Part shown: positions 37,100 through 49,051 of the stretch, in pieces
Position numbering within the stretch: position 1 is the first letter of the stretch
Layout: the number at the start of each line of letters is the position of its first letter
NCBI GenBank assembly: GCA_037974665.1
Contig: CM075766.1
Location: 46,675,569 to 46,739,568, forward strand
From: Ehretia macrophylla
Lineage: Eukaryota; Streptophyta; Magnoliopsida; Boraginales; Ehretiaceae
DNA: 64,000 nt
Reading direction: 5' to 3'
Made by a program: the position numbers and the translations under genes
Notes under the pieces: generated by a model
What the model saw: the letters and a program-made list of their open reading frames with translations, nothing else
What the model was told of the DNA's origin: nothing
The model's database searches: none

Positions 37100-38142
37100 T
37101 CCTCTCCCCCTTAAACAAATTGCGTCCACGCAATTCTTCTTCACAAGGGAACTCCACAACAACTGAAAACTAACTCCAATTACTCGTCATCAATTGCTAA
37201 GCAAAAATACCATATACGAACTCTCGTGGGAGCTCATTAAGAAATCCCAGTAGTATTGCCTGCGAACCTCACGTAATAAGGCCAAATAAAGGCTCCAATA
37301 GAGATGCTACTTCGAAATCCAAATAAGAATCCCGCTGGCACGAATACCATAGAAGAATAGAATCCCAACTAATAGTTGCGAGAAAATACCAATAAGAATT
37401 TAGAGTACAAATACCAAAGATAATTCCATATAATAAGGCTGATTAGAATCCCAAACTAAGTCTTCCGAGTAATACCAGCAAGAAAATACTAGAAGAATAC
37501 TCAATAAGAAAACCGAGAGAACGGTCATATAGAAATCCCAAAGGAAGCCATTCATTTCTGACTACTGAGCGTAGAAGAATGCCTTGGAAGAAATCTCAAT
37601 AACTGAGCTCCGCTTACAACATTCTCATTCCCGCTAATCCACACAACTTGGAGGGCTTGTTGCTAATCACTTCTCTTCAGGGGGAGGAAGAAGTCTTTCT
37701 TACCATTTCAACGGGACATGTATGAATGCCAAGATATCACATTTACACATATATGTTTTAAACTATTATGCAAACATGTTTATATAAGAGTTTATGAAAC
37801 AGTGTAATCATCAAAGTCATTCAAGCACGGCAATCAAGTCCATTATAACACAACTCAATCAAAGACATTCAAATACACACATTATAAGCAACAGTTCAAG
37901 CAATTAACAATTCACGAGGTCAATTTGATGCATAACCAGCCACTTTACTTCACTTAGCACACATTTAGCACGTAACACATAATTATATCACATAGGTGCA
38001 CACATTCAATACAAGACACACAATCACACATGCAGGCATACACTTTCAAGACACACTCTTAACAAGCACACACGCAAGGGTTACTACCCGACAGGCCGAG
38101 GACCCTGTCCCGGCTTAGAGCTAACTAAGCTCTGATACCACC
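37100..38142 (-). other. Internal region of element A
   Basis: About 1.04 kb without a long frame. On the minus strand it runs from the primer site to AATTGCGTGGACGCAATT (37118-37135) and the purine tract. The part at 37220-37560 holds degenerate repeats around AAGAATNCC, and the part at 37920-38070 resembles the minisatellite of the element at 3970-4480. Confidence 0.8.
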
Positions 38143-40660
38143 TGTAACGCCCCGATCCCTCACGAGACCAGAGGCTCTAATGACCATGCTATTCTCAACC
38201 CAATACCAAGCCCAGTCACAAAATTTTTCCTAATGGTTAAGTCCGGACCCGACACACGGACAGAGTCTCCCCTGTACCGTGGACATTCTGAAAACCTGTA
38301 AACACTCAATAAAGCCACAACATAACAAGACATTCATTTATAACTAAAGATCTTAGCTTTAAGGCCATCCGAGCCTTAAGACATACAAACAGTTTAGATA
38401 CAGACAAGCATGCATTCATAACTTAACTTCTTTACAAAACCGCTTATCATGCCACTCCATGATAGCTTTTAAGTATTCTTAGAAATTGAAAACAACCAGT
38501 CATTCACTCCCAAGCATGCGAAGAAGCTAATAGCATAAATATAAGTTATTACATGCCATGGTTCTAAATCTACCACTACAATATCTATCCCTCAATTTGC
38601 AAACTATATAGTATACACATATCACTTAGGTTACAAAATAGAACATAAAGTAAAGAAAACAAATCCTACTCTCATCAACAAGAACATAGTCCACCTCAAG
38701 CAACTAGACACAGCAACTAATGCAACTCCTCCAACTGCGCCACCTGAAACATGTTAGCGAGGTATGAGCAACCACTGTTGCCCAGTGAGGGATAAGGTCC
38801 CGGGGCGTGCAATGCGACAAGTAATACAGTTAACAACAATAACAATTGAGCAAATCAAGAAACAATGATAGCTTAAATAACCACATATTTGAAAGGATAC
38901 ATTTCTCATAACCCCTATACACCAATCTTCACTGGTCTTCATTCACGATCCACGAACCACGATCACGATCACGATAAGCCGGCATAACCCCAAACACTCC
39001 AGTGGGTGTACTCCGGATGTACCCCGATAATCCTACGACCCAACATTCCCTGGCAATCTCCGGACCAGGCGAATGAGGGACTAGGGCACGGAGTCTGAAT
39101 ATCCACCGGCAAGCCCTCTGCCGCCCAGCCGATATTCAACACATCCGCCCCTGACACTATGGTTGCGCAACCACTATGCAATGCACTTAACGATGACAAG
39201 TTAATAGCAATAATATAAGCATTAACACATATGAGGATCAACAAAGTAGGTTGACCTCGTTGCAATTAGGATAGAAGCAAAAATAGAAGCTAATAAGCAG
39301 TTTACAAATGAACATATACCAAATAAGCATAGAATCATACTAAAAGTTCCAAATCAACTTAATATCACATATAAACACTCAAGAAGTCATGCCGTGAGTT
39401 TAGAAGCGTGACACAACCGAAATTGCACTTAAACCCCTTTATTTTACAAACTATTTCTCTTCCAAACCAAAGTTAATGATTTCATTTTCAAATGAAACTC
39501 TCCCAACTTTCTAACTAACCCTCAAGGTACCCTCTCAACCCTCTAATTCAATCAAATGCCCGCGTTTACCCCGAAAGCCCCAATTTCCCTCTTTTGGCTT
39601 TAAACTACACCTATATTGTCCGGGCTTCAAACAAAGGAGTTCAAGGCATCTATAGCACCTAGGTAGCCTAAGGATACTAGAATTGAAGCCCAAATCCACC
39701 CGGATTCGCATTAACCCCGAAAGCCCCAAGTTAAAGTCGGCTATTTTCCATTTTTAGGCGATTTAAGGGCAATGCAAGTGCACAGGGCTACTAGGTTATC
39801 TTCACTAACACCTAAGGCATCTATTAGAAGCATTGAATCAAGTTAAAATGCGCAATTACACCAAACCCTAGAAAAACGTCACTATTCACCTCATAAATCA
39901 AACTAACGATTCTAACCGTTTAAAAAACGAAACAATTGCTCAAATATGTTCTCTAGCACTTATAAACAATGTATAATAGCATAGATAATCAATACAATAT
40001 CATTTGGTCACATTTTCAACAAATCAAGAAAATAGCAACTATTTTAAAATGAGAAAATAAGCCGTGAAATCCCTCACCAATGCGCGTAGGAACTCTCGGG
40101 AGGCTAGCAAACACCCTAAACTACTTGCTCCTAGCTTGGCTTGGCTTGGCTTGAAGATTTGTTGAGCAAAAATCTCTATTTTTCCTCCTATGCTATTCTC
40201 GGATTTGCTACAGTAATTCCTGCATCTTCTCTTTTGTTTTTTGTTTTTGTTTTGTTAAGTTATAAGCTAGGTGGTGTTGTATGAGCATATATATTAAATG
40301 GGGTCAAGTTAGGTGCTTAGTGGTCCACTAAAATGAACGTTGATAACCTTAAAACGAGCCTAAGGTGAAGAATATATGCTAGCTAATTAAATTACTAAGT
40401 TATGTTACGTAACACTATTTATTGAACCATTAAAACATTTTCTAAACGAGTGCTCCTATCACTCCTAGCTCAATTGCACATTTTTCCCATTCCTTTAACA
40501 ATTAATATGATTTAATAAAAATGCTAATTCACTAATATAATGCAGTTTAAAAATAAAATGAATAGTGACCAAGAAAGACAACAGGTAAAGCACATAATTT
40601 AATGCACAATTAATGGATGCAACATTTAAAAATGTGTACGGTAGAATCTCGGGCGTCACA
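38143..40660 (-). repeat. 5' LTR of element A (family III)
   Basis: 2518 bases, nearly identical to 34582-37099. Its end is next to the primer site at 38129-38140. Confidence 0.92.
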
Positions 40661-40714
40661 GGTGGAGCATCTTCAAACCTCTCCCACTGGTCGAGCATCT
40701 TCAAACCTCTCCCA
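40661..40714 (+). repeat. Dispersed mitochondrial repeat, copy 6 right half plus tandem copy 7
   Basis: GGTGGAGCATCTTCAAACC is followed by CTCTCCCACTGGTCGAGCAT and CTTCAAACC, so the unit is doubled with a period of about 28 bases. Confidence 0.7.
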
Positions 40715-43285
40715 TTTTAGATCGGAAATCACCTATTCAATCAGTTGGGAGTCCTGTGATGCAACCTCCATATCCCATGGCAGAATCAAATCATGATCGA
40801 AAGATGGATGCTATCATTGAATCCATTACATCGCACTATTCTTGAATTCACTACATAGAAGAAAGGTACTCAACCATAGAGAAAGATAGAACCAAAGGAA
40901 GGCTTCTTTGATTACTCCCATTTTTTGTAGGGAATGGTCCGCCTTAGCTTACTCCCATCTTTTCAAATTGTTTCCTCAAAGCCCAGGGGGATTCAAAACT
41001 TTGGCGTTGAGCAACCTGAACAAGTAGAGGATCTGATGAAAAATGATTGGGTGGACTTTTTCTATTTGGTTAGAAATGGCACTGAGAATATGGATACTCT
41101 ACAAGACATTAGGGATTCAGAAAAAATTCGATTGTCGATTTTTGAGGGCAAAGCTATGCTATTTGGTGAAAGAGGCTGATGTAGCAATGGCGAAGCTGAT
41201 GGCTGAGATTCAAGAATTGATGGATCAGGTCAAAGATCTGGATAAGGAGATTTAATTGTTGAAGACTAAGAGCAAACTGAAGAAGGATGTCGCTGGTGCA
41301 ACTCTTATATAGTAATAAAGGTCTCTTTCATTTTATAGGGATAGAGGGCTCGGGTTCATCACAGGAATCTTTTTGGCTTCCGCTCCCTCCCGGTGGAACA
41401 AGCGGTAGTACGATTCAAGGGAATTGGACAATCCCGAAACGTATATACCAAAAACTAGAGTAACAAGGTAACCTAACCGCTGTAGAGGTATGAAGTAGCT
41501 CGACTGATACGGAGAGGAAACCCTCTTCCTTCTTTAGTAGCAATCTTCACTACTGTCGCTTTTGCGGAGCACCCGCCCGTAGGTTTTAGTAGATATTGGT
41601 ATGATTGTAGAATGTTAGAATTCAAATGGCAATGATAGGGAGTACTATTAACAACTATCTCACTCACTGGTCTTTTCGACCGTATTATTTACCATGATTG
41701 AATCCCACCTGCATTCGGGATCAGGCAGAGGCCTTAAATCAGTAAGGCAATAGCATTTCTATTATTGACCTAACCCCAATTACTATTACTTAAGCCTACT
41801 TTCTTCAAGTTACAAAAGGAGCAGCCGGAAACGGCTGTCCCTATTGTGTTTTAGATGGAGTCATAAACAAGGCAAAGAATCTTACCTTTACTTAGAGAGG
41901 GGTAGCGGTACCACGCTCTTCCGTGCTCGTAGGTTGACTCCCCTATGCATCCTGACTAAGGTCTCACAAACCACTTATGCATTCAGCCGCTTCATGTGAA
42001 TAGGTTATACATAAGGGTAGGTTGGTTATATACTCTTATCCACATTCCTCTTCGAACCTTTTGGTATATATTGCCCCTAACTATAGATCAGATCCACTAG
42101 ACGACAAACAAAATTCCGCACTGCAGTTGAGTGGTCGGACTTATCCACCAAGGGATTCGTGGAATTTTTGTGGATTGTGTTGGGGGAAATCTACCAAAGC
42201 TAGGCAGATAGATAGACTCATTTCCCGCTGCTAAGGGAGAGCAAGAAACAAAATAAAATGATTGTTTTTTAACCAGCGCCCCCTTTTGGGTATACAGGTA
42301 CTAAGAGTCCTCTCACTACCAACCAGCAGACATCATCTGGTTGGGTATTGCCGGTATCAACAAAGAGAAAAAAAAACCAAATGGAAACATCAACAAGCTA
42401 TGGCTCTTGGCCCAGACAACGTCCTAGGCGTAGGGGAGATCGGAGCAAGAGGGAATGCCTAGACGACGTTTTTATTCTTGGGCTGCAGTAAGTAGATCGA
42501 GAGGTCGTTCCGCCCCTTATCCGCGAAGTTGGGTAATATGTTCTCAACCTTTCTTGCTCCAATCTGACCTAGCTGGTGAGCGATCCCAGTTCGCGACAGA
42601 GAACAAGACAGCAAGCGAGCGTACCTTTGTTCGCTTCTTCTCCACCAAGCACGGAAGTTTAAGGATAACTGTAGGTCGGTGGCTACCTAAGGAAACTCCG
42701 ATTCGATCCGCCCCCGGGCTGAGAGGCATCTACCACATCCCGATCATAAGGAGAGGTTCACTATGATGGGGGTACTTCAATTTCTCCCTTTCAAAAAGAA
42801 TGAAATGCATAAGGGACCATCCTTTTGTTACGGCATGCTCCTTAGATTTACGGATTCGCTTGACTGACAATGACAAAGGCTTGCGAAACTAGGTAGCGCC
42901 TTTTCCTTTTTGTTTGAAAAACCTTTTCTCATTATCTTTCATAAGTCAAGTAGGCAAACCTATAGGTCCTTAGTAGCATTGACGAAGAAGAAGAGCTGGT
43001 TAAAAGCCAGCAAATCTTTTTATTTATATATAGGCCGGCTTGATAAGCAACCCTTCCTCTTGATCTGAGGTGCGAAGAGAAAGATCTATTTTTTATGACT
43101 TCCATTTATCGATCCCGGCCCAGAAAAGTGACCGACCAAGGCCCTATTGATGAATGAAGGAAAGGGTTTATGAGCCCTAGCCTTGTAAGCCCGCACCTGT
43201 ATAGAGTAGATCGTTCAACACCTACGGCACAAACCCATTTTTGACCTATTGGTCCTACTATCATAGGCGACCGAATGGCCGCCCC
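40666..43285. other. Mitochondrial-type spacer between element A and nad1
   Basis: No gene I can name. Frames noted: 40934-41179 and the overlapping 41043-41255, whose end (MAKLMAEIQELMDQVKDL) looks like a coiled coil, and 42455-42766 (103 codons, rich in arginine and serine). A copy of the dispersed repeat lies at 41486-41518. The part just before 43285 is probably the first portion of the nad1 intron. Confidence 0.45.
41486..41518 (-). repeat. Dispersed mitochondrial repeat, copy 8 (inverted)
   Basis: On the minus strand it reads TCCTCTCCGTATCAGTCGAG, then CTACTTCATACCT. Confidence 0.65.
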
Positions 43286-43675
43286 CTAATTACTAGACCT
43301 ACCTGCTATAATAATTCTATAAACACCTAGCGAAGATATGGCAAACAAATAAAGAAGCCCTATGTTCGATTCTAACAATACCATACCACAATCAAGAGGT
43401 CCAACGGCCAGAGCGATCAGACTTAACATAAATGTAACCACTGGAGCCATTCTAAAAAGGGAAAAATTAGCACTACTTGGTGAAATAGTTTCTTTTAGAA
43501 TCAATTTCAAACCATCTGCTAGAGGTTGTAACAACCCAAATAATCCCACTACATCAGGACCCTTTTGACGTTGCACAAAAGTCATTACTTTACGTTCAAC
43601 TAGCACTAAAAAGGCTACTCCTAGTAGAAGTGGTAGAATTATTCCCAGTGTTTTAGCTGGAACAGCTATGTACAT
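43286..43675 (-). pseudogene. nad1: nad1 exon 1, NADH dehydrogenase subunit 1, decayed
   Basis: The minus-strand frame [71 protein letters not shown] and [16 protein letters not shown] is plant mitochondrial Nad1, a membrane subunit of complex I. The similarity covers 129 codons, which is the usual size of exon 1 (387 bases), and then meets TAG, as expected where the exon joins its group II intron, which is trans-spliced in plants. There is no stop inside, but by memory of the family at least ten residues differ, including AERKVMAF to [11 protein letters not shown] to QRQ and AGW to AGR. Many fit C-to-T or G-to-A change. The start is ATG, whereas many plants encode ACG and edit it. No other nad1 exon is in the window. 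Confidence 0.9.
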
Positions 43676-43690
43676 TTTTTATTTTATATT

Positions 43691-43768
43691 CACTCATGAT
43701 CTCGCCTGGTCGACCTGATCATGATATTTCACTCATGATCTGGCCAAGTTGACCCAATCATGATATTG
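43691..43768. repeat. Tandem duplication of 39 bases upstream of nad1
   Basis: Two adjacent copies (43691-43729 and 43730-43768) begin CACTCATGATCT and end ATCATGATATT. They differ at about eight sites, mostly C/T or G/A. Each copy can fold on its inverted ATCATGAT-like ends. Confidence 0.75.
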
Positions 43769-44439
43769 AAGGATAGGACCGTTTCTCGAAAGACTCCGGA
43801 TCCCGATAAGAGTTGAAGATGGTGCAACATCAAATCCTGTTACGTTACATTGAATTGAATCTTAGCCTGCCTCACTTACTTTCGTTCTTCGTCTATACCG
43901 TCCCTTGAATAAAGACACCCGAGCGCTCCTTCCTTCGTTCATGCTCATAATAATAAATCATCATATGAGAAATATGAAACAAACCAAAGAAACGCTTTTT
44001 GTAAACATACTTTCCCCAAGAATTCCTTAAGAATGGGGTTTTCAGGGCAACCCTGCAAAGCGCTTCTCCGCGAATGATATAGCCACCGCAGTACTTTTAG
44101 CCTATCAGCCACTCTGAGATAAACCAAAGACAAGAGTTGAAGAATCGTTTGCTTTGCTTTCTTCTTTGACTGCTCTGTTCCCCAACAAAAATGAGGAAAG
44201 ACTTGTTGAAAATCGCCAGTTGACTTGGTCTGACCAAGAAAGACATAGGATTTTTAAGGCTTAAAGAAAAGATTGGCTGCTTCTAAAGCTCTCTTGCTTC
44301 TCTTATATAAATAGTTAAGAACCACTACAAAATGCAACCGTGATCTTATATACGATACTAGAATCCAAGGAATTCTCAAACAAGATAGTCGTATAATATA
44401 GGTTGTAATGAATAGTAACTAGGTCGGAAGGCCAGGAGA
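43769..44439. other. Spacer between nad1 exon 1 and the mitovirus fossil
   Basis: No gene recognised. A 62-codon minus frame (43945-44133) is rich in L and R, with no relative I can name. Confidence 0.45.
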
Positions 44440-45336
44440 ATGAGTAAGGCTACATTTGACTCTATCTCGACTCCTCATTCTACAATGAAAGTGGTCCTGG
44501 ATGCCTCTTGGGATTTGTGTCAAAAAAATCCCGCTTTATTTCAAAGATACACCCCATCAGTCTCAACTATCCCTCTACTTCAAGGGATACATTGGGACCC
44601 GACTTGGAGGGCCACAATATCGAAGATGATACCCATCCGGTTGAACAACCGGATGAGGGGTCGGGGAGACCGATCTTTCTTTCGGGCGTTCCCATTCGAG
44701 GTAAATTCTTGGTTCCAATTGGTCCAAGAGAGATAGGGCCTAGATCAGAAAGGCATTCATTCCATTAGGGGTGTTTGTTGTGGTTCCCCAGGATCTGGTA
44801 TTGTTTTGACCCAAATAATGAAATGTTCTCAGTCGGAGACTGTGAGCACTTCGCTTCTAAAGTGGGTCTAGACAATCCTCTTCCTAAATTTGATCCAATT
44901 ACGCCCTATCTAGGTCGATTAGGTTAGTCAATAGAGGGTAGGGGGAAGAGGAGGATATTCGCCATAGAAAACTGGGTGAATCAGAGGTTGCTATACCCCC
45001 TTCCTAAATGGTTGATGGCAGTCTTTCGTCAATTACCTATGGATGGTACATTCCACCAAATGGCAACTTTGAGCCACCAAGTTGGTGCCAAGAACACATA
45101 CTCGGTGGATTTGAAGTCAGCGACTGATTGTTGTCCCTTCCTCCTCCAGTATGCAGTCTTAGACGCTTGCTGTGGCCCAACTTTTCCCAAGGAGTGTCTC
45201 TATCATTGACAGGACATCCATTCCTAGTAGACGGGGTACGGAGACCCAATTTACTAGTGTGGTTCTCCACGGGTCAACCGTTGAGGTATTCTTCTTCCAT
45301 GGCTTTTGTTTATGTTAACCCTGAATACTTTGATAT
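44440..45336 (+). pseudogene. Endogenous mitovirus RdRp fossil, left part
   Basis: Translation in pieces gives words typical of the RNA-dependent RNA polymerase of plant mitoviruses, including PKWLMAVFRQLPMDGTFHQ and, later, SVDLKSATD, the motif A block of the enzyme. Mitoviruses replicate in mitochondria, and relics are frequent in plant mitochondrial genomes and their nuclear copies. The fossil is broken, with several breaks, and is divided by an LTR element that inserted at 45337. The rest is at 54193. It presumably arrived as part of the mitochondrial tract and is therefore older than the NUMT transfer. Confidence 0.85.
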
Positions 45337-47895
45337 TGTAACGCCCCGATCCCTCACGAGACCGGAGGCTCTAGTAACCAAGCTATTCTTAACCCAATTC
45401 CAACCCAGTCGCAAAATTTTAGGGGAAAAACAGACAGAGTTTCCCCTGTACTATGGACATTCTGAAAACCTGTAAACAATCAAATAAAACCACGAAGCAA
45501 AAGGAATAACATCTGTATTGAAATTCAAACTTCAAGGCCATCCGAGCCTTAAGCAACACGAGCCAATATAAATACACACAAGCATGCAACAATAGTCCTA
45601 AAATCTTTGTCTTCATTCGCTTATCATACCATTCTATGTTAGCAATAAAACATTCTTAGGAAGTTAAAACCAATCAAACAACCATAAGTTCACCCCAAGC
45701 ATACAAGGAAACTGAAAACAAAAATTTAAGTTATTACAGGCCAAAGTTTCAAATCTACAACTACAACCTTCTAACTTGATCTTACAGTTACATATCATAG
45801 CAGAACCATAGCACCTAGGCTACAAAATAGAACATAAGATAAACAAATGAGTCTCCCATATAGCAGCAAGAACAAAAACCACCTCAAGCTATCAGGCACA
45901 GCAACTAAGGTAAATGATCTGTCTAAACCTCCCCCTCCTCCTCTACTAACACCTCAACTAGCTGGGGATCACCCTCAGCACATCCTGAAACATATATCGA
46001 GGTATGAGCAACCACTGTTGCCCAGTGAGGGATATAGTCTCCCGGGGCGTGCAATGCAACAAGTAAAGCAATCGGACAAATAAAGCATTTAATCATTCAT
46101 AAATAACAAATTCTAGTAACCACACAATAAAAGGATACACTTCACTTAACCACATACTCCATATCTTCAATCCACGAACACGATCCACGAACCATGATCA
46201 CGATCACGATAACGATAAGCCGGCATAATCCCAAACACTCCAGTGGGTGTACTCTGGATGTACCCCGATAAGCCTACGACCCAACACCCCCTGGCAATCT
46301 CCGGACCAGGCGAGTGAGGGAATAGAGCACGGAGTTTGAATATCCACTGGCAAGCCCTCTGCTGCCCAGCCGATATTCAACACATCCGCCCCTGACACTA
46401 TGGTTGCGCAACCACTATGCAATGCACTTTACAATGGCAATTTAATATCAATAAGATAAGAAATAACACGTAGGAGGATCAACAAAGTAGGTTGACCTCA
46501 ATGCAGTTAGAATAGAAGCAGTTTATACAAGCAATAAGTAGTTTTACAATGGGGCATATACAAGATATAATTAGAATTACCTCAAAAGTTCCAAACCAAC
46601 TTGAAACCACATTTAAACATTCAAGAAGTCATGCCAAGGTCTTAGAAGCACGAGACAACCGAAATTACACCTAAACCCCTTTGTTATTCAAGCTATTTCT
46701 CTTCCAAACCAAAGTTAATGATTCCAAATCAAAGGGAAACTCTACCAACCTCTTAACTAACCCTCAAGGAACCCTTTCAACCCTTTAACACATTCAAATG
46801 CCCGCAATAACCCCGAAAACCCCAAATTCCCTCTTCTAGCTTTTAACTACACATGTCTTATTCGGGCTTCAAATAGGGGCTAGCAAAGCTTCTATAGCAC
46901 CTAAGTAGCCTAAGAATACTAAAAGTGAAGCCTGAATCCACCCGGATTCGCATTAACCCCGAAACCCCTTTGTTAAAGTTGCCTAATTCATGTTTTATGC
47001 GATTTTAGAGCAATTCAAGTGTACGGGGCTATTAGACTATCTTCATTAGCACCTAAAGCATCTATTAGGAGTGTTGAATCAAGCTAAAATGTGCAATTAC
47101 ACAAAACCCTAGAAAAATGTCACTATTCACATCATAAATCAAACTAACGATTCTAATCATTTAAAAAGCGAAACAATGGCTCAAATATGTTCTCTAGTAC
47201 TCATATACAAGGTATAATGGCATAGATAATCAATACATTAGCATTTGATCACATTTTCAACAAATCAAGAAAATAGCAACTATTTTAAAATGCGAAAATA
47301 AGCAATGAAATCCCTCACCAAAGTGTATAGGAACACCTAGGAGGCTTGCACACACCCTAATCTACTTGCTCAAGACTTGGAGAGGCTTGGATTGAAGAGT
47401 TGAATGAGCAAAATCTTTCCTTTTCCTCCCTAGCTGCTAGCGGCTTTTCTGCTTCTGGTTTTAGCTTTTTATTTTTATTTTTTCTTTTGCATTTTATGAG
47501 CTTATAAAACTATATATTGACTAAGCTTAGGTGGGGTCTTGTTTGGGTACTTAAGTGGTCCAATAAAATGCACTTAGTTAGCTTAAAATGAGCCTAGGTA
47601 GTAGAGTGTATGCTAATTAATTAAAACACTAAGTTATGTTATGTAATACTATTCATCTAACTACTAAAATCATTTTCTAAACAAGCTTTCCTATCGCCTC
47701 TAGCTCATTTGCACATTTTTCCCACTCCTCTAACAATTAATATGATTTAACAAAAATGCTAATTTACTAATAGAATGCAGTTTGAAAACGGAGTGAATAG
47801 TAGCTAAAGAAGGCAGTTAGTAAAGCACAGAAGGAAATGCGCAAACAAGGGATGCAATAATAAGTTAATGCAAGGCAAAAAGTTCAGGCGTCACA
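45337..47895 (-). repeat. 3' LTR of element B (family III, second subfamily)
   Basis: It begins TGTAACGCCCC and ends GGCGTCACA on the plus strand, next to the polypurine tract. Confidence 0.9.
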
Positions 47896-48985
47896 TCCTT
47901 TCCCCCTTAAACAAATTGCGTCCACGCAATTCTTCTTCACAAAAGAACTCTGCATGAACTAAAAACCAACTCCGATTATTTGTCATCAGTTGCTAAGCAA
48001 GAATACCATATACGAATTCTCGTGGGGGCTCATTAGTAAATCCCTGTAGTATTGTCTACGAACCTCACATAATAAGGCCAAATAAAGGCTCCAATAGAGA
48101 TGCTACTTCGAAATCCAAATAAGAATCCCGCTGGCACGAATACCATAGAAGAATCGAATCCCAACTAAGAGCGGAAAGAAAATACCAATAAAAGTTCCGA
48201 GCAGGAGTATTGTAAATAATACCAGATAATAAGGCTAAAAAGAATCCCATATACCAATTCTTCCGAGAGATGCCGACAAAAGAATACCAAAAGAATTCTT
48301 GATAAGAAAATACCAAGAATATGCTCCAGAGAACTGTCATATAGAAACCCCAAAAGAAGCTACTCCTTTATGACCGCTAAGCACTGAAGAAGGCCTTAGA
48401 AGAACCCCAATAACTGAGCTCTGCCCACAACACCAACTCCCAAATCAAAGAGCTGATCAACCGCTTCACGTTCTTACTAATCCATATAACTTGAAAGGCC
48501 AACCACTAATCACCTCTCTTCAGGGGAAGAATAAGTTTTTCTTACCATTCGACGGGCTATGTATGCATGCCAAACAATTGCATATGTATAATCATTCTTT
48601 AAACTATTACGCAAACATGTTAATAAAAGTGTTTGTGAAACAGTGTAATCATCAAAGTCATTCAAGCACGATAATCAAGTCAAGCATAACACAACTCAAT
48701 CAAAGACATTCAAATACGCACATTACAAGCAACGGTTCAAGCAATTAATAATTCACGAGGTCAATTTGATGCATAACTAGCCACTTTACTTCACTTAGCA
48801 CACATTTAGCACGTAACACATAATTATATCACATAGGTGCACACATTCAATACAAGACACACAATCAAACATGCAGGCATACACTTTCAAGACACACACT
48901 TAACAAACACACACGCAAGGGTTACTACCCGACAAGCCGAGGACCCTGTCCCAGCTTAGAGCTAACTAAGCTCTGATACCACCTG
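47896..48985 (-). other. Internal region of element B
   Basis: It carries AATTGCGTGGACGCAATT at 47914-47931 near the purine tract and primer site TGGTATCAGAGC at 48970-48981. A minus-strand frame of 91 codons (48065-48340) is hydrophobic and rich in F, W, Y and S. It arises within degenerate repeats around AAGAATNCC and is not kept as a long frame in element A. Confidence 0.75.
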
Positions 48986-49051
48986 AAACATGTTTAGCGA
49001 GGTATGATCAATCACAATTGCCCAGTGAAAGATAAGGTCTACCGGGGCGTG

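Larger units (their letters stand above)
34577..40665 (-). mobile_element. Complete young non-autonomous LTR element (element A), target duplication GGTGG
   Basis: Read on the minus strand: 5' LTR 38143-40660, primer site TGGTATCAGAGC at 38129-38140, an internal region of only about 1.04 kb, polypurine tract next to 37099, and 3' LTR 34582-37099. Both LTRs are exactly 2518 bases and differ at about 20 positions by my reading (about 0.8%), so the insertion is recent, perhaps a few hundred thousand years at commonly used plant rates. GGTGG flanks the element on both sides. The internal region has no gag or pol and cannot encode its own movement. It looks structurally whole as a non-autonomous element. 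Confidence 0.93.

Noticed and set aside
41043-41255. Short coiled-coil-like frame ending in MAKLMAEIQELMDQVKDL
   Set aside because: It overlaps another frame of equal merit, is short, and has no recognised relative. It is described only within the spacer entry.
41450-41480. GTAACAAGGTAACC, reminiscent of the 3' end of small-subunit rRNA
   Set aside because: The match is about ten bases and the surrounding sequence does not follow rRNA.
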